From Streptomyces agglomeratus (GTDB lineage Bacteria > Actinomycetota > Actinomycetes > Streptomycetales > Streptomycetaceae), in NCBI RefSeq assembly GCF_001746415.1, contig NZ_MEHJ01000001.1:1365001-1429000 (forward strand): a stretch of DNA of 64,000 nucleotides, in the 5' to 3' direction. Shown piece after piece: positions 8,420 through 17,370 of this stretch; the first letter of the stretch is position 1, and each line of letters opens with the position of its first letter. The position numbers and the translations under genes were made by a program. The notes beneath the pieces are model-generated. The model saw only the letters and a program-made list of their open reading frames with translations, was not told the origin of the DNA and made no database searches.

Positions 8420-9186
8420 TCCGGATCGCGGCCGTCGGCGACATTCACCTGGGGCTGGACAGCGCGGGGGTGCTGCGGCCCGCGTTCGAAACCATCAGGG
8501 ACTCCGCCGACGTGCTGCTGCTCGCGGGCGACCTGACGCGGCACGGCACGGCAGCGGAGGCGGGGATCGTCGCCGGGGAGGTGGCCGGGCTCGGCGTGCC
8601 CGTGGTGGCCGTCCTGGGCAACCACGATTACCACAGCGACCAGCAGGGCGAGGTGACGGCGGTGCTCGCCGACGCGGACGTCACCGTGCTGGAGGGCCAG
8701 GGGACCGTGCTGGACATCGGCGGGGTACCGGTCGGGGTCGCCGGCACCAAGGGCTTCGGAGGCGGCTTCGCCGGGCGGAGCGGCGGCGAGTTCGGCGAGC
8801 CGGTGATGAAGGAGTTCATCCGGTACTCCCGGCGGTGCGCGGAGAGCCTGCGGTACTCGCTGGACGGGCTGAAGGAGCAGGGCTGCGCCGTACGCATCGC
8901 CCTGACGCACTTCGCGCCCGTACCGGACACCCTGGCGGGCGAGCCGCCGGAGATCTTTCCCTTTCTTGGCAGCTACCTGCTGGCCGAGGCGATGGACGAG
9001 TCCGGAGCCGACCTCGCGGTCCACGGCCACGCGCACCTGGGCACGGAGCACGGCATGACCAGCGGAGGGGTGCGGGTGCGCAATGTCGCCCAGCCGGTGA
9101 TCGGGCGCGCCTTCGCGGTCTACCACCTGGCGGTGCGCACGGCGGCGGCCACCCGGGTCGGCGGTGTTCCCGTGGCGGCTGAATAG
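8416..9186 (+). CDS. Calcineurin-like metallophosphoesterase
   Basis: A 256-residue enzyme with all five blocks of the dinuclear-metal phosphoesterase family in order: GDIHLG (about 8), [10 protein letters not shown] (about 35), LGNHDYH (about 74), LTHFAP (about 161) and HGHAHLG (about 202). It hydrolyses a phosphomono- or diester; the substrate is unknown. It starts with GTG overlapping the BON-like gene. Pairing with a nucleotidyltransferase suggests making and breaking a nucleotide-type bond, which is inference only. A strong hairpin follows at 9263-9292. Confidence 0.9.
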   Translation: MIRIAAVGDIHLGLDSAGVLRPAFETIRDSADVLLLAGDLTRHGTAAEAGIVAGEVAGLGVPVVAVLGNHDYHSDQQGEVTAVLADADVTVLEGQGTVLDIGGVPVGVAGTKGFGGGFAGRSGGEFGEPVMKEFIRYSRRCAESLRYSLDGLKEQGCAVRIALTHFAPVPDTLAGEPPEIFPFLGSYLLAEAMDESGADLAVHGHAHLGTEHGMTSGGVRVRNVAQPVIGRAFAVYHLAVRTAAATRVGGVPVAAE

Positions 9187-9262
9187 ACCGGCTGCGCGCT
9201 CCCCCGGAAAATCTCCCGGCTTTGCTCGGCCCTGCTCCGGCCGTTCTCCCGGGAAACGGAAA

Positions 9263-9292
9263 AGGTCGTATCGGATTGCTCCGATACGACCT
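9263..9292. terminator. Bidirectional terminator hairpin
   Basis: A perfect 13-bp stem (AGGTCGTATCGGA paired with TCCGATACGACCT) with a 4-nt loop lies between the rightward phosphoesterase gene and the leftward tRNA-Pro. On the minus strand it is followed by TTTCCGTTT, a partial T tract, so it probably ends the tRNA transcript and possibly both. Confidence 0.8.
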
Positions 9293-9314
9293 CCGACCTG
9301 CGGAAAAACGCTGG

Positions 9315-9388
<74 letters not shown>

Positions 9389-9555
9389 GTGCCCGTCTGG
9401 CCTGGGATTTCCCCTGGCTGAACGCGCTTGAGAACAATACCGCACTTGGGCCGGTGGTCACGAACCGCTTTCCGCGCCGCGCGCTCGGACGCGTACTGCG
9501 CCGTGTGCTCCGACGCGTGCTGCGCCGGAGCTCGGCCGGGTCCCGCGCCGCGTGT

Positions 9556-10482
9556 TCAGACGCGCTTGTCGAGCCAGGCGGTCAGGTCGTCCTGGACCTC
9601 GTCCCGGTTGGTCTCGTTGAGGATCTCGTGGCGGGCCCCCTCGTACCCCTTCCAGGTCAGGTCCTCCGTGCCCAGGTAGCGGAAGTCCTCCAACAGCTCG
9701 TAGACGAGGGTCATGCCCTGGTTGCAGGGGTCGTGCGTACCGACGGCGATGTGGACGGGCAGGTCGGCGGGGACACGCGCGAGGTTGCTCGGGTCGTTGA
9801 TCTTGCGGATCGCGTGCACCCAGTCCAGCGCGAGGCCCGCGCTGAAGGCGAAGCCGCAGCGCTCGTCCGCCGCGTACGCGTCGACCTCGGCCTCGTCGCG
9901 CGAGAGCCACTCGAAGCCCGTGCGGTGCGGGAACGCGTCGTTGAAGGACGAGAAGAGCGTGGGCAGGTACGAGGACCGGGCCGCGCGGCCGTGCTCCGCG
10001 ATCTCCGCCTCCAGGCCGGCGATCGACTCCTGGATCTCGGCTCCCGGGAGCGTACGGAAGGTGCCGGAGAGGAGGAGGCCGGCCAGGTCGTCCGGGTACT
10101 CCTGGGCGTAGTCGCGGGCCAGCATGGAGCCGAGGCTGTGGCCGAGCAGCACGACGGGCACGCCCGGGTGCAGCGCGCGGGCCTGGTCGCCGACCGCCTT
10201 GAGGTCGTCGACGACCGCGCGCCAGCTGTTCTCGCCCACCACGCCGTAGCCACCGGTGGCGGCGGCGGTCGCGCCGTGGCCGCGGTGGTCGGAGGCGATC
10301 ACCCCGTAGCCGTGCGAGACCAGGTGCTGGGCGAAGCGGTCGTAACGCAGGGCGTGTTCGGCCGCGCCGTGGGCGATCTGTACGAGGGCGCGGGGCCTGC
10401 CGCTGTCCGGCAGCCAGGTGTACGCGGCGATCTGGGCGCCGTCGCCTGCGGTCGCTGTTCCCGTGCGGTGTGCGGTGCTCAT
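9556..10482 (-). CDS. Alpha/beta hydrolase, monoacylglycerol-lipase type
   Basis: A 308-residue hydrolase with the Hydrolase_4 layout: HGAAEH oxyanion region, SDHRGHG (about 63), nucleophile elbow GHSLGS (about 112), an acid Asp after HIAVGTHDP and a late His in GARHEIL. It probably cleaves an acyl ester, such as a monoglyceride or lysophospholipid. The length is normal and there is no signal peptide, so it acts in the cytoplasm or at the membrane face. An AGGAGG ribosome site precedes the ATG. It stands alone downstream of the conservon. Confidence 0.9.
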   Translation of the reverse strand: MSTAHRTGTATAGDGAQIAAYTWLPDSGRPRALVQIAHGAAEHALRYDRFAQHLVSHGYGVIASDHRGHGATAAATGGYGVVGENSWRAVVDDLKAVGDQARALHPGVPVVLLGHSLGSMLARDYAQEYPDDLAGLLLSGTFRTLPGAEIQESIAGLEAEIAEHGRAARSSYLPTLFSSFNDAFPHRTGFEWLSRDEAEVDAYAADERCGFAFSAGLALDWVHAIRKINDPSNLARVPADLPVHIAVGTHDPCNQGMTLVYELLEDFRYLGTEDLTWKGYEGARHEILNETNRDEVQDDLTAWLDKRV

Positions 10483-10781
10483 CGGGCACGCCTCCTGGGT
10501 GAGTCTGCTGGTGTCCGGGCTCGCACGCCCGAGCTAGTCCTGGCTGACCCTCCCCACGGGAAAGCGGCTCACACCGGTCCGGTGCCGGCCCATGCCTCTG
10601 TTGGCGGGTACCTGCTCCGGGCGACGCACGTCAGAAAGCCCTTTCCGCGCCACCGCAGTCGGCGCCCTGCCGCCGACGATGCCGTGGGGGCGGCGACTCG
10701 GCCGGGCGCGCCGCGGAGGGGCGGGACGAGACGGGGCGCGACGCGACGCGGCGGAGCGCGACGCGTCAGATACCGCGCGCG
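10483..10781. other. Intergenic region with a duplicated stop-codon segment
   Basis: No gene is seen between the hydrolase start and the GAF gene end. The right end holds a 16-bp tandem duplication (10762-10777 and 10778-10793) whose second copy contains the GAF gene's stop codon. The rest is GC-rich and repetitive (GACGCGACGCG runs near 10740). The hydrolase promoter should lie at its left end. Confidence 0.6.
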
Positions 10782-11351
10782 TCAGATACCGCCGTCCTCA
10801 CGGCGCCGGATCAGTTCGGCCAGTTCCGCCGCCATGGCCTTGATCGTCTCCAGGCCCGCGCGCCCCCACCGCCTCGGCTCGGTGTCGACGACGCAGACCG
10901 TGCCGAGGAGGATGTCCGTACGGTCGATGACGGGCGCGCCCATGTACGACCGGATGCCGATCTCGTCGACGACCGGATTGCCCGCGAACCGCGGGTAGTC
11001 GCACACGTCCTCGAGGACCAGCGCCTTGCGCCGCGCGACGACGTGCGGGCAGTACCCGTGGTCGCGGGCGAGGAACCGGCCGATGCGGCTCGTCGCGGCG
11101 ACCGCGCCGAGGTCGGTGCCGCTGTGCGTGCCGGTCGGGGTGTGCAGTCCGGCGAAGAACTGCCGGTTCTCGTCGATGAAGTTGACCATGGAGTACGGCG
11201 CTCCGGTCATCTCCGCCAGCCGGTCCGCGAACGTGTCGAACGCCGGCACGGCCCGGTCGCCGATCCCGAGCTGATGCAGCCGCCGGACCCGGGCGGGCGC
11301 CTCGGGGTCGACGGGTGTGAGCAGCAGGTGGCCGATCCGGTTGTACGTCAT
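10782..11351 (-). CDS. GAF-domain protein of the conservon operon
   Basis: A 189-residue protein made mostly of one GAF domain (about 25-185) with typical segments SMVNFIDENRQFFAG, HGYCPHVVARRKALVLEDV and SYMGAPV..LGTVCVVDTEPRRW. It probably senses a small ligand or redox state. The ATG at 11351 overlaps the stop of the CvnD-like gene (ATGA), so it is the fifth gene of the conservon. Many conservons have an extra fifth gene downstream. A frame open upstream is spurious overlap. Confidence 0.88.
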   Translation of the reverse strand: MTYNRIGHLLLTPVDPEAPARVRRLHQLGIGDRAVPAFDTFADRLAEMTGAPYSMVNFIDENRQFFAGLHTPTGTHSGTDLGAVAATSRIGRFLARDHGYCPHVVARRKALVLEDVCDYPRFAGNPVVDEIGIRSYMGAPVIDRTDILLGTVCVVDTEPRRWGRAGLETIKAMAAELAELIRRREDGGI

Positions 11352-11953
11352 GCGGGTGCTCCGTAGCTTCCGTAGCCCGTCGAGGCCGGGGTGATGGTCA
11401 GCAGTCGCCGGACGAGGGTGACCAGCGTCTTGATTCCTGAGCTGGCGATACGGGCGTCGCACAGCACGACCGGGACCTCCGGCGCGAGGTCGAGGGCGGC
11501 CCGTACCTCTTCCGGTTCGTAGCGGTGCGCCCCGTCGAACTCGTTGACGGCCACGACGAATTCGATGCCGCGCCGCTCGAAGAAGTCCAGCGCCGCGAAG
11601 CTTTCCTGGAGGCGGCGGGTGTCGGCGAGCACGACGGCGCCCAGGGCGCCTTTGGAGAGTTCGTCCCACATGAACCAGAAGCGTTCCTGGCCGGGCGTCC
11701 CGAAGAGGTAGAGCACATGGTGCTCGTCGAGGGTCATCCGGCCGAAGTCCATGGCCACGGTCGTCGTGGCCTTCTCCTCGATCCCTTCCAGGCTGTCGGT
11801 CCCCACGCTCACCTGGGTGAGGAGTTCCTCCGTACTCAGGGGGGCGATCTCGCTGACCGCTCCCACGAAGGTCGTCTTGCCGACGCCGAACCCGCCCGCG
11901 ACGAGGATCTTGAGTGCGGTGGGAAACAGATCAGAGCCGTCGTCGTAGGCCAT
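11348..11953 (-). CDS. Conservon small GTPase-like protein, CvnD family
   Basis: A 201-residue P-loop protein: Walker A GGFGVGKTT (about 20-28), switch-type FGTPGQERF (about 84) and NEFD (about 138) in place of the canonical NKxD. This Ras-like MglA/CvnD family works with a roadblock protein and a DUF742 protein as a membrane-associated complex with a CvnA sensor. Its start lies within the 3' end of the DUF742 gene (23-bp overlap), which supports coupled translation. Confidence 0.93.
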   Translation of the reverse strand: MAYDDGSDLFPTALKILVAGGFGVGKTTFVGAVSEIAPLSTEELLTQVSVGTDSLEGIEEKATTTVAMDFGRMTLDEHHVLYLFGTPGQERFWFMWDELSKGALGAVVLADTRRLQESFAALDFFERRGIEFVVAVNEFDGAHRYEPEEVRAALDLAPEVPVVLCDARIASSGIKTLVTLVRRLLTITPASTGYGSYGAPA

Positions 11954-12305
11954 CGAGCACTGCCTCCAGAAGGGTGAGGTCGGTGGGCTGGTCGTCGAAG
12001 CGGGGCGCGTGGGTGGTGAGCGCCCCGCAGTCGACCAGGTCGGAAAGCAGCACCTTGGTGACGACCACGGGAAGCCGCAGGTACGCCGCGATCTCCGCCA
12101 CCGAGGTGGGGTGCGAGCACAGCCCGAGCGCCTGGGTGTGCTCGGGACCGAGGTGCAGCGGGGGTTCCGCGCCGGTGGCCCGCACCATGGACAACAGGTC
12201 GAGGGCGGTGGTGGGGCGGGTGCGTCCGTCGCTCACCGTGTACGGGCGGATGAGCCGCCCGGCCGCGTCGTCGAGCCACGGCCCGTCCTGCGGGAGCGGC
12301 CCCAT
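11931..12305 (-). CDS. DUF742 protein, CvnC family
   Basis: A 124-residue DUF742 protein. It has the family's RPYTVSDGRTRPT segment (about 19-31), a winged-helix-like middle (SVAEIAAYLRLPVVVTKVLLSDLVD) and the C-terminal LLEAVLDGLRRRL. In conservons CvnC binds CvnA and CvnB and may modulate the GTPase. Its ATG overlaps the stop of the roadblock gene as TGATG, typical of these operons. Confidence 0.93.
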   Translation of the reverse strand: MGPLPQDGPWLDDAAGRLIRPYTVSDGRTRPTTALDLLSMVRATGAEPPLHLGPEHTQALGLCSHPTSVAEIAAYLRLPVVVTKVLLSDLVDCGALTTHAPRFDDQPTDLTLLEAVLDGLRRRL

Positions 12306-12739
12306 CAGCGTCCCGTGGCGCTCGGTACGCCCGCCCGCTCCCTGACCGGGGTGACGAGGTACGGCCGGACGCTCTTGACGAGCATCGCCATCTCGTAGCC
12401 CAGGACCGCGGCGTCGGCCTCGCGGCCCGCGAGGACCGCGAGGCAGGTGCCGGAGCCGGCGGTGGAGACGAAGAGGAGCGTGGAGTCGAGCTCCACGACG
12501 ACCTGGCGGACCTCGCCACCGTCGCCGAAGCGGGCTCCGGCGCTGCGGCCGAGGGAGTACAGGCCGGAGGCGAGGGCGGCCATGTGGTCGGCGCTGTCGG
12601 CGTCGAGGCCGTGGACCGACTTCACGAGGCCGTCGGCGGAGAGCAGGACGGCGTTGCGTGTGAACGGAACACGCTGGACCAGGCCGCTCAACAGCCAGTC
12701 GAGATCGGATGCTTGACCGGTCGGCGCATCACTCACCAT
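12305..12739 (-). CDS. Roadblock/LC7 protein, CvnB family
   Basis: A 144-residue roadblock/LC7 protein: DLDWLLSGLVQRVPFTRNAV then LLSADGLVKSVHGL, AALASGLYSLGR and the closing LVKSVRPYL segment. The family acts as a regulator or GTPase-activating partner of CvnD. The frame is open further upstream, but ATG 12739 has AAGGAG at good distance and starts the conserved domain. It is separated from cvnA by 67 bp. Confidence 0.93.
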   Translation of the reverse strand: MVSDAPTGQASDLDWLLSGLVQRVPFTRNAVLLSADGLVKSVHGLDADSADHMAALASGLYSLGRSAGARFGDGGEVRQVVVELDSTLLFVSTAGSGTCLAVLAGREADAAVLGYEMAMLVKSVRPYLVTPVRERAGVPSATGR

Positions 12740-12806
12740 GGTGCATCTACTCCTTGGGTACCGCGCGGGGGCGGAGGGGCGGGGAGGGGGAGGGCGGAGG
12801 CAGTGG

Positions 12807-14918
12807 TCAGCCTGCGTCGCCCTCTCGGGGGTGGTACGGCATCGGGTGCTGCTCCGGAGCGGGGGCGGTCGCCGAGCCGCGTGCCGGGTCGGCGACCGGG
12901 CTCGGCACCTGCTCCAGGTGCGGGGCGGGGTACGGGTCCGGCGCCGGGTGCTGATGCGGGACGAGGTACGAGTCCGGCGTTTGATCCACGAGCGGTGCGG
13001 GGTAGTCATCCGGAGCTTGGTCCAGGCGCGGGACGGGGTAGCCATCCGCAGCTTGGTCCAGGCGGGGGACGGGGTGCGGGTCCGGCGCCCTGTCCGGGTG
13101 CGGGACGGTGTACGGCGCGTGCTGCTCGGCGTACGGCTCCAGTTGCCGGTCGGGGGCCGCGTGCGGTTCCGGGTCCGGCTGGGCTTCCGCCAGGCCGATA
13201 CCCCGCTGGAATGCCGCCATCAGGCCCGGGTCGTGCAGGGCCGGGTACTCGTCGTCCCGGGGCACGACGGGAGCTTCCCGGAGCTGGGGCACCAGGTTTT
13301 CCTGGCTGCGGCGTCGGGGCAGACTCGGGCGGCTGGTGATGCCGCGTACGTATCCGCTGGAACGCGGCTGGGCCTGCGTGTGGACCGGCTCGGCGGAGAA
13401 GTCGGGCCGTGGTGAGATGCCGGCGCCCGGGCGGGCGGCGGCCGGCGTAGGCCGGTCCTCACGCGCGTCGCGCACGGGGAGCGGTGCGTGGCTGTGGCCG
13501 TTCAGGGCCGGGGCGGGAGCCGCCGGAGTCGGGGCCGCAGGGGTGGGTACGGAGCCGGCGGTGCTCGGACCGGTGCCAGGACCGGTGGGCGCCGGGTGGG
13601 CCGGGCCGGACGCGGGGGCATGGGGCGGCACGTTCACGGCCGGCGCGGGCGGCGGGCCCGGCTGCCCGGTCGCCGCCGTCGCCGCCCTGCCGGGACCGAC
13701 CTGATCGTCCCCGCCCAACAGTTGCTGCGGCAGAACGAGTACGGCCTGCACGCCGCCGTAGATGTTGGCCTGGAGCCGGACGGTGATGCCGTGCCTGCGG
13801 GCCAGGGCCGACACGACGAAGAGGCCGATGCGCCCGTCCTGGAGAAGACGGCCGACGTTGACGTTGTCGGGGTTGTGGAGCAGGGCGTTCATCTTGTTCT
13901 GCTCGGCGAGGGGCATGCCCAGTCCGCGGTCCTCGACCTCGATGGCGAGGCCCGAGGTGACGTGCTGGGCCCTCAGCAGCACCGTCGTGTGCGGGGCGGA
14001 GAACACCGTTGCGTTCTCGACGAGTTCGGCGAGCAGGTGGATGACGTCGGCGACGGCGTGGCCCCGCAGGGTGCCGTCGATGGGCGGCACCAGTTTGACC
14101 CGTGAGTACTGCTCGACCTCGGCGATCGAGGAGCGCAGTACCTCCGTCATGGTCACCGGGTTGCTCCACTGACGGCGGGACACCGCACCGCCGAGGACTG
14201 CGAGATTCTCGGCGTGCCTGCGGATACGGGTGGCGAGATGGTCGACGTGGAAGAGTCCCTTGAGCAGCTCGGGGTCCTCGACGTCGTTCTCCAGCTCATC
14301 GAGCAGCTGGATCTCCCGGTGCACGAGCGACTGGAGCCGGCGGGCGAGGTTGACGAAGACCTCGACCATCTGGTCCGCGCCAGCGCTGTTCGAGAGCTGC
14401 GCGGCCTGGACGACAGCGCCCAGGGCCGCCTCGTGCGCCCGCGCCATCTCCTGTTCCAGCCGGTCGAACGCGTCACCGCCCCGCGGTGCGGGTGGCGGCG
14501 TACGCCGGACGGGCGGCCCTTCGCCGCGCCGCAGCTGCTCGACGACCGTGCGCAGTTCGGCCTGGGCCCGCGCCCCGGCCCCGCGCAGGGCGTTGCAGCG
14601 GTCGAGCACGGTTCTCGCGGCCCGTTCGGCGCCCACGACGGCCGCCGCGAGTGAGACCACGACCAGCGCCGCGGCCGCGGCGAGCGCCACCCATAAGTCG
14701 CGCTGCGGCTCGGCGGCGGTGGCGCGGAGGGTGAACAGGACCGCCGCGGCGCCGCTGAGGGCGACGACGACGGCGGGGAGTACGGCGGCGCGCAGAAGCT
14801 GAGGGCGTATGTGGACATCGGGCATCGGCTGCGGGGTGTGGGGCCGGGCGCCCGGCCGTCCGTGCCGCCCGCCCTCGCGGCGGTCTGCGCGCGCGGCGGG
14901 TGCGCGAAGTTGAGACAT
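12807..14918 (-). CDS. Conservon sensor-kinase-like membrane protein, CvnA family
   Basis: A 703-residue protein. Two membrane segments (about 45-65 and 76-95) precede a dimerisation-like helix region and an HATPase_c domain with N box ELVENATVFS (about 292), G1 box DRGLGMP (about 330) and G2 box GRIGLFVVS (about 362). From about residue 410 the rest is a low-complexity Pro/Ala-rich tail ending in five 12-residue repeats (about 613-672). No clear phospho-accepting His is visible in the usual H-box position, as for other CvnA proteins. The first gene of a five-gene operon; GAGGA precedes the ATG. Confidence 0.92.
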   Translation of the reverse strand: MSQLRAPAARADRREGGRHGRPGARPHTPQPMPDVHIRPQLLRAAVLPAVVVALSGAAAVLFTLRATAAEPQRDLWVALAAAAALVVVSLAAAVVGAERAARTVLDRCNALRGAGARAQAELRTVVEQLRRGEGPPVRRTPPPAPRGGDAFDRLEQEMARAHEAALGAVVQAAQLSNSAGADQMVEVFVNLARRLQSLVHREIQLLDELENDVEDPELLKGLFHVDHLATRIRRHAENLAVLGGAVSRRQWSNPVTMTEVLRSSIAEVEQYSRVKLVPPIDGTLRGHAVADVIHLLAELVENATVFSAPHTTVLLRAQHVTSGLAIEVEDRGLGMPLAEQNKMNALLHNPDNVNVGRLLQDGRIGLFVVSALARRHGITVRLQANIYGGVQAVLVLPQQLLGGDDQVGPGRAATAATGQPGPPPAPAVNVPPHAPASGPAHPAPTGPGTGPSTAGSVPTPAAPTPAAPAPALNGHSHAPLPVRDAREDRPTPAAARPGAGISPRPDFSAEPVHTQAQPRSSGYVRGITSRPSLPRRRSQENLVPQLREAPVVPRDDEYPALHDPGLMAAFQRGIGLAEAQPDPEPHAAPDRQLEPYAEQHAPYTVPHPDRAPDPHPVPRLDQAADGYPVPRLDQAPDDYPAPLVDQTPDSYLVPHQHPAPDPYPAPHLEQVPSPVADPARGSATAPAPEQHPMPYHPREGDAG
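12903..13082 (-). repeat. Five 36-bp in-frame tandem repeats inside cvnA
   Basis: Five consecutive 36-bp units encode degenerate 12-residue repeats of the form D-x-YPVPRLDQAP: DPHPVPRLDQAA, DGYPVPRLDQAP, DDYPAPLVDQTP, DSYLVPHQHPAP and DPYPAPHLEQVP. The two central copies are closest, pointing to recent duplication. Confidence 0.85.
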
Positions 14919-15169
14919 CAGTGTCCTCGGTACGTGGGGCCCCAGGGATCGGCGTACTGCGTCGGTTCGACCACTTTCGGTCTGGGCTCAACTTGGGTGA
15001 TGTGGCCCCATGTTGATCACCGGGCACTCACAGTAGTCGGCAACCTTTCATGATCGACGCGCTGTTGCCAAACTTGCCCGTGCAGCGTCCCGCTCTGGTA
15101 TGACACCTCGTACTACAGACCGAAAAACCTACGGCCGGTGTCCCCGTCGCCGCGCGACCGGACGGGGAC
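14919..15169. other. Intergenic region upstream of the conservon
   Basis: About 250 bp between the leftward cvnA start and the leftward DUF1360 gene end. It is visibly less GC-rich than the coding regions around it (near 14980-15110), as expected for the conservon promoter. I see no unambiguous promoter hexamer pair and no gene. Confidence 0.5.
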
Positions 15170-15679
15170 TCACGACTCGTTCGCGCGCGTCACCTTGTCC
15201 ATCAGCCCGCTGTACGCGAGCTGGAGGGCGTCCGCCCCTGCCACGGACGCCAGAACGGCTGTTACGGTCCGGGTCGCCCGCGGCCACACGCAACGGCTCG
15301 CGGTCAGTGCGGTGCTGGTCCAAAGACTCATGCAGAACGGGCACGTCATCAGCTCGCCGAAGGTGTGCCCCGGACCGTGACGCGGCTCGTCGCTGACCTC
15401 GGCCGGCCCCTGCGTGCCCTGGTACGTGGTGAAGGGCGCCCGCAAGGGGCTGGTGACCGCCCCTTTGGTCAGGAGGCGGCTGAGCCGGAACGTGGCGACC
15501 GCGGTGAGGGCGATGTCCCGGACCTCGTGCCGTCCGGGCTGGCGGCCGTGACGCCGGATCAGGGCCGCCCATCCTCCGGCGTACGCCGCGTAGGCGGCCA
15601 TCGCGACGGCGTAACCGCGCAGCGGCCGCTCGTCGGCTTCCTCCCCGGTCTCCCGGACAGCATCTTCTTGCGCGCTCAC
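15170..15679 (-). CDS. DUF1360 membrane-associated protein
   Basis: A 169-residue protein. It matches the DUF1360 pattern: AVATFRLSRLLTKGAVTSPLRAPFT (split here by length; about 61-85), then ELMTCPFCMSLWTS with two nearby cysteines (about 109-122). Two or three hydrophobic stretches (about 23-40, 115-130, 137-155) suggest membrane association. Function is unknown; Bacillus homologues are spore-associated. It appears monocistronic. Confidence 0.85.
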   Translation of the reverse strand: MSAQEDAVRETGEEADERPLRGYAVAMAAYAAYAGGWAALIRRHGRQPGRHEVRDIALTAVATFRLSRLLTKGAVTSPLRAPFTTYQGTQGPAEVSDEPRHGPGHTFGELMTCPFCMSLWTSTALTASRCVWPRATRTVTAVLASVAGADALQLAYSGLMDKVTRANES

Positions 15680-15823
15680 CAGTACCCCTTTTCGTCGTTC
15701 AGACGGCGGGTTCCCCCTGCGGGAAGGGGCTAATCAGCAAGGGGCCGCACCGGCGGTCCGTCGCCCGAGCCCAGTGGGACCGCAAGACCGGTGCCGCGCT
15801 GCCGGCGAGCTCCCTGCGCCGCG

Positions 15824-17038
15824 TCAGCGCTCACCGGCGAAGTCGAGGTCTCCCCGGTCGGCCTCCGGCGTGATGCGCGGCTCCTCGGGGCGGCGCCACG
15901 GGTGTGCGACGGGCGACGCGGACACGGCTCGCCACCACGGGTCCACGGGAAGCGTTCCCGCGGGCTCGAAGGGCTCTCCGGGCCGGGGGAAGGCGGCCAG
16001 CTGCCCGGCTTCCTCGGCCGCGTCCTTCGTCCACTCGGCGGGCTCCGCCCATGGGTGCGGGGCGAGGTTGAACGTACCCCAGTGGATCGGCAGCATGGGG
16101 CCGCCGGCCGAGCCCTGTGGCGCGCCGGCCTGGAGGTCGAGATGGGCCCGCATGCCTTCGGCAGGCGTCATGTGGATGTCGGGCCAGTACTCGCTGTACG
16201 CGCCGATCTGGATCATGGTCGCGTCGAACGGGCCGTGCTCGGCGCCGATCTCCTTGAAGCCTTCGAAGTAGCCGGTGTCACCGCTGTGGTAGATCCGGTG
16301 CTCCGGTCCGGCGACGGCCCAGGAAGCCCAGAGGGTGTGCTGCTGGTTGCGCAGGCCGCGGCCGCAGAAGTGACGGGCGGGGGTCGCGGTGACGCTGAGC
16401 CCGGCGGTCTTCACCGTCTCGTTCCAGTCCAGCTCGTGCATCCGGTCGGCCGGTACACCCCAGCGCTCCAGGTGGGCGCCGACGCCCAGCGGCACCACGA
16501 AGACGGTCCGTGTGCCGGCGAGCGCGCGGATCGTCGGCATGTCCAGGTGGTCGTAGTGGTCGTGGGAGATGACGACGGCGTCGAGCGGACCCAGCGACGC
16601 CAGCGGTACCGGGACCGGGTGCAGGCGCCCCGGCCCGACGAAGGTGAAGGGGGAGCAGCGCTCGCCCCACACCGGGTCGAAGAGCACCCGTCGGCCGTCG
16701 ATCTCGGCGAGCACGCTCGAATGGCCCATCCAGGTGAGGCGCAGCCCCGTGGCGGGCGGCCGGGCAAGATCGTCGAGCGTCGTGGCGCTCAGGGGAACGG
16801 GGCCGGACGGCGCTCTGAGACGCCGCTCCTCCTTGCGGAAGTACACCTTCGCCAGTTCCACCGTCGAGCCCGAGGGCCTGTGCCGCGCGCCCACCGGGTT
16901 CTGGAAGACCCCGTCCGCGAAGTGGGGCGAGCGGCGGATGCGCTCCATCCGCTCCCCCGCGGGATCCGCGCCGAAGGCGGCGGTCCGCAGCGAGCGCAGC
17001 CGGGTGCGCAGCGGTAGCAGGGCGTCAGCGCCGGTCAC
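15824..17038 (-). CDS. MBL-fold metallo-hydrolase, NAPE-PLD/UlaG-like
   Basis: A 404-residue metallo-beta-lactamase-fold protein. The metal site is SHDHYDHLD (about 159), with further ligands in ARHFCG, YHSGDTGYF and LPIHWGTF. The domain order and the WMGHSSVL..FDPVW entry are those of the N-acylphosphatidylethanolamine phospholipase D-like branch. Bacterial members are hydrolases of unknown substrate. The GTG start has GGAGG about 5 nt upstream. Stand-alone gene. Confidence 0.88.
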   Translation of the reverse strand: MTGADALLPLRTRLRSLRTAAFGADPAGERMERIRRSPHFADGVFQNPVGARHRPSGSTVELAKVYFRKEERRLRAPSGPVPLSATTLDDLARPPATGLRLTWMGHSSVLAEIDGRRVLFDPVWGERCSPFTFVGPGRLHPVPVPLASLGPLDAVVISHDHYDHLDMPTIRALAGTRTVFVVPLGVGAHLERWGVPADRMHELDWNETVKTAGLSVTATPARHFCGRGLRNQQHTLWASWAVAGPEHRIYHSGDTGYFEGFKEIGAEHGPFDATMIQIGAYSEYWPDIHMTPAEGMRAHLDLQAGAPQGSAGGPMLPIHWGTFNLAPHPWAEPAEWTKDAAEEAGQLAAFPRPGEPFEPAGTLPVDPWWRAVSASPVAHPWRRPEEPRITPEADRGDLDFAGER

Positions 17039-17292
17039 AGGACCTCCAGGGGCTCAGTGTCCTTCCCATTATGGGCGCCGGGTACGACAGCGCGGGAACG
17101 GGACCATTACGGGACGGGGTGCGGGACTGGGTGCGCGGAGGCGCAGGGGGCGGGGTGCGAGAGGTGCACGGGGCGGGATGCGCGGAGACGCAGGGGGCGG
17201 GGTGCGGGGCGCAGGCGGGCGGGTTCGGAGCCGGGGGCGAGACAGCCGCAGCAGCCGTCCTGGACCGATCGGCGATTTAGTCACGGACCTCG

Positions 17293-17339
17293 TTGACAGG
17301 GTCGCTCCTGGCTCCGGATACTGACTGATGGTTCAGTCA
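17293..17339 (+). promoter_or_regulatory. Strong promoter with TetR-type operator
   Basis: A near-consensus promoter TTGACA (17293-17298), 18-nt spacer, GATACT (17317-17322) is directly followed by a perfect palindrome TGACTGA-tggt-TCAGTCA (17322-17339). An operator covering the -10/+1 region is how TetR-family repressors usually act. The element lies in front of a decayed acyl-CoA-dehydrogenase-like frame and about 330 bp upstream of the dehydrogenase gene at 17668. Confidence 0.75.
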
Positions 17340-17370
17340 ATATGGCGTTGGGACACCGTCGCCGTTCCGG

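Noticed and set aside
9460..9555. GCGCCGTGTGCTCCGACGCGTGC repeats near 9470-9540 as a possible array
   Set aside because: Imperfect short repeats without spacers; not a CRISPR array, and no cas gene is present.
12709..13415. Plus-strand frames over the cvnA tail with repeated VRRPVRVRDGVR patterns
   Set aside because: They are mirror images of the in-frame repeats of cvnA on the other strand and have no independent support.
17139..17220. Repeated CGCAGGGGGCGGGGTGCG motif in the gap before 17290
   Set aside because: Just two GC-rich copies in intergenic low-complexity sequence; no gene or regulatory meaning can be supported.
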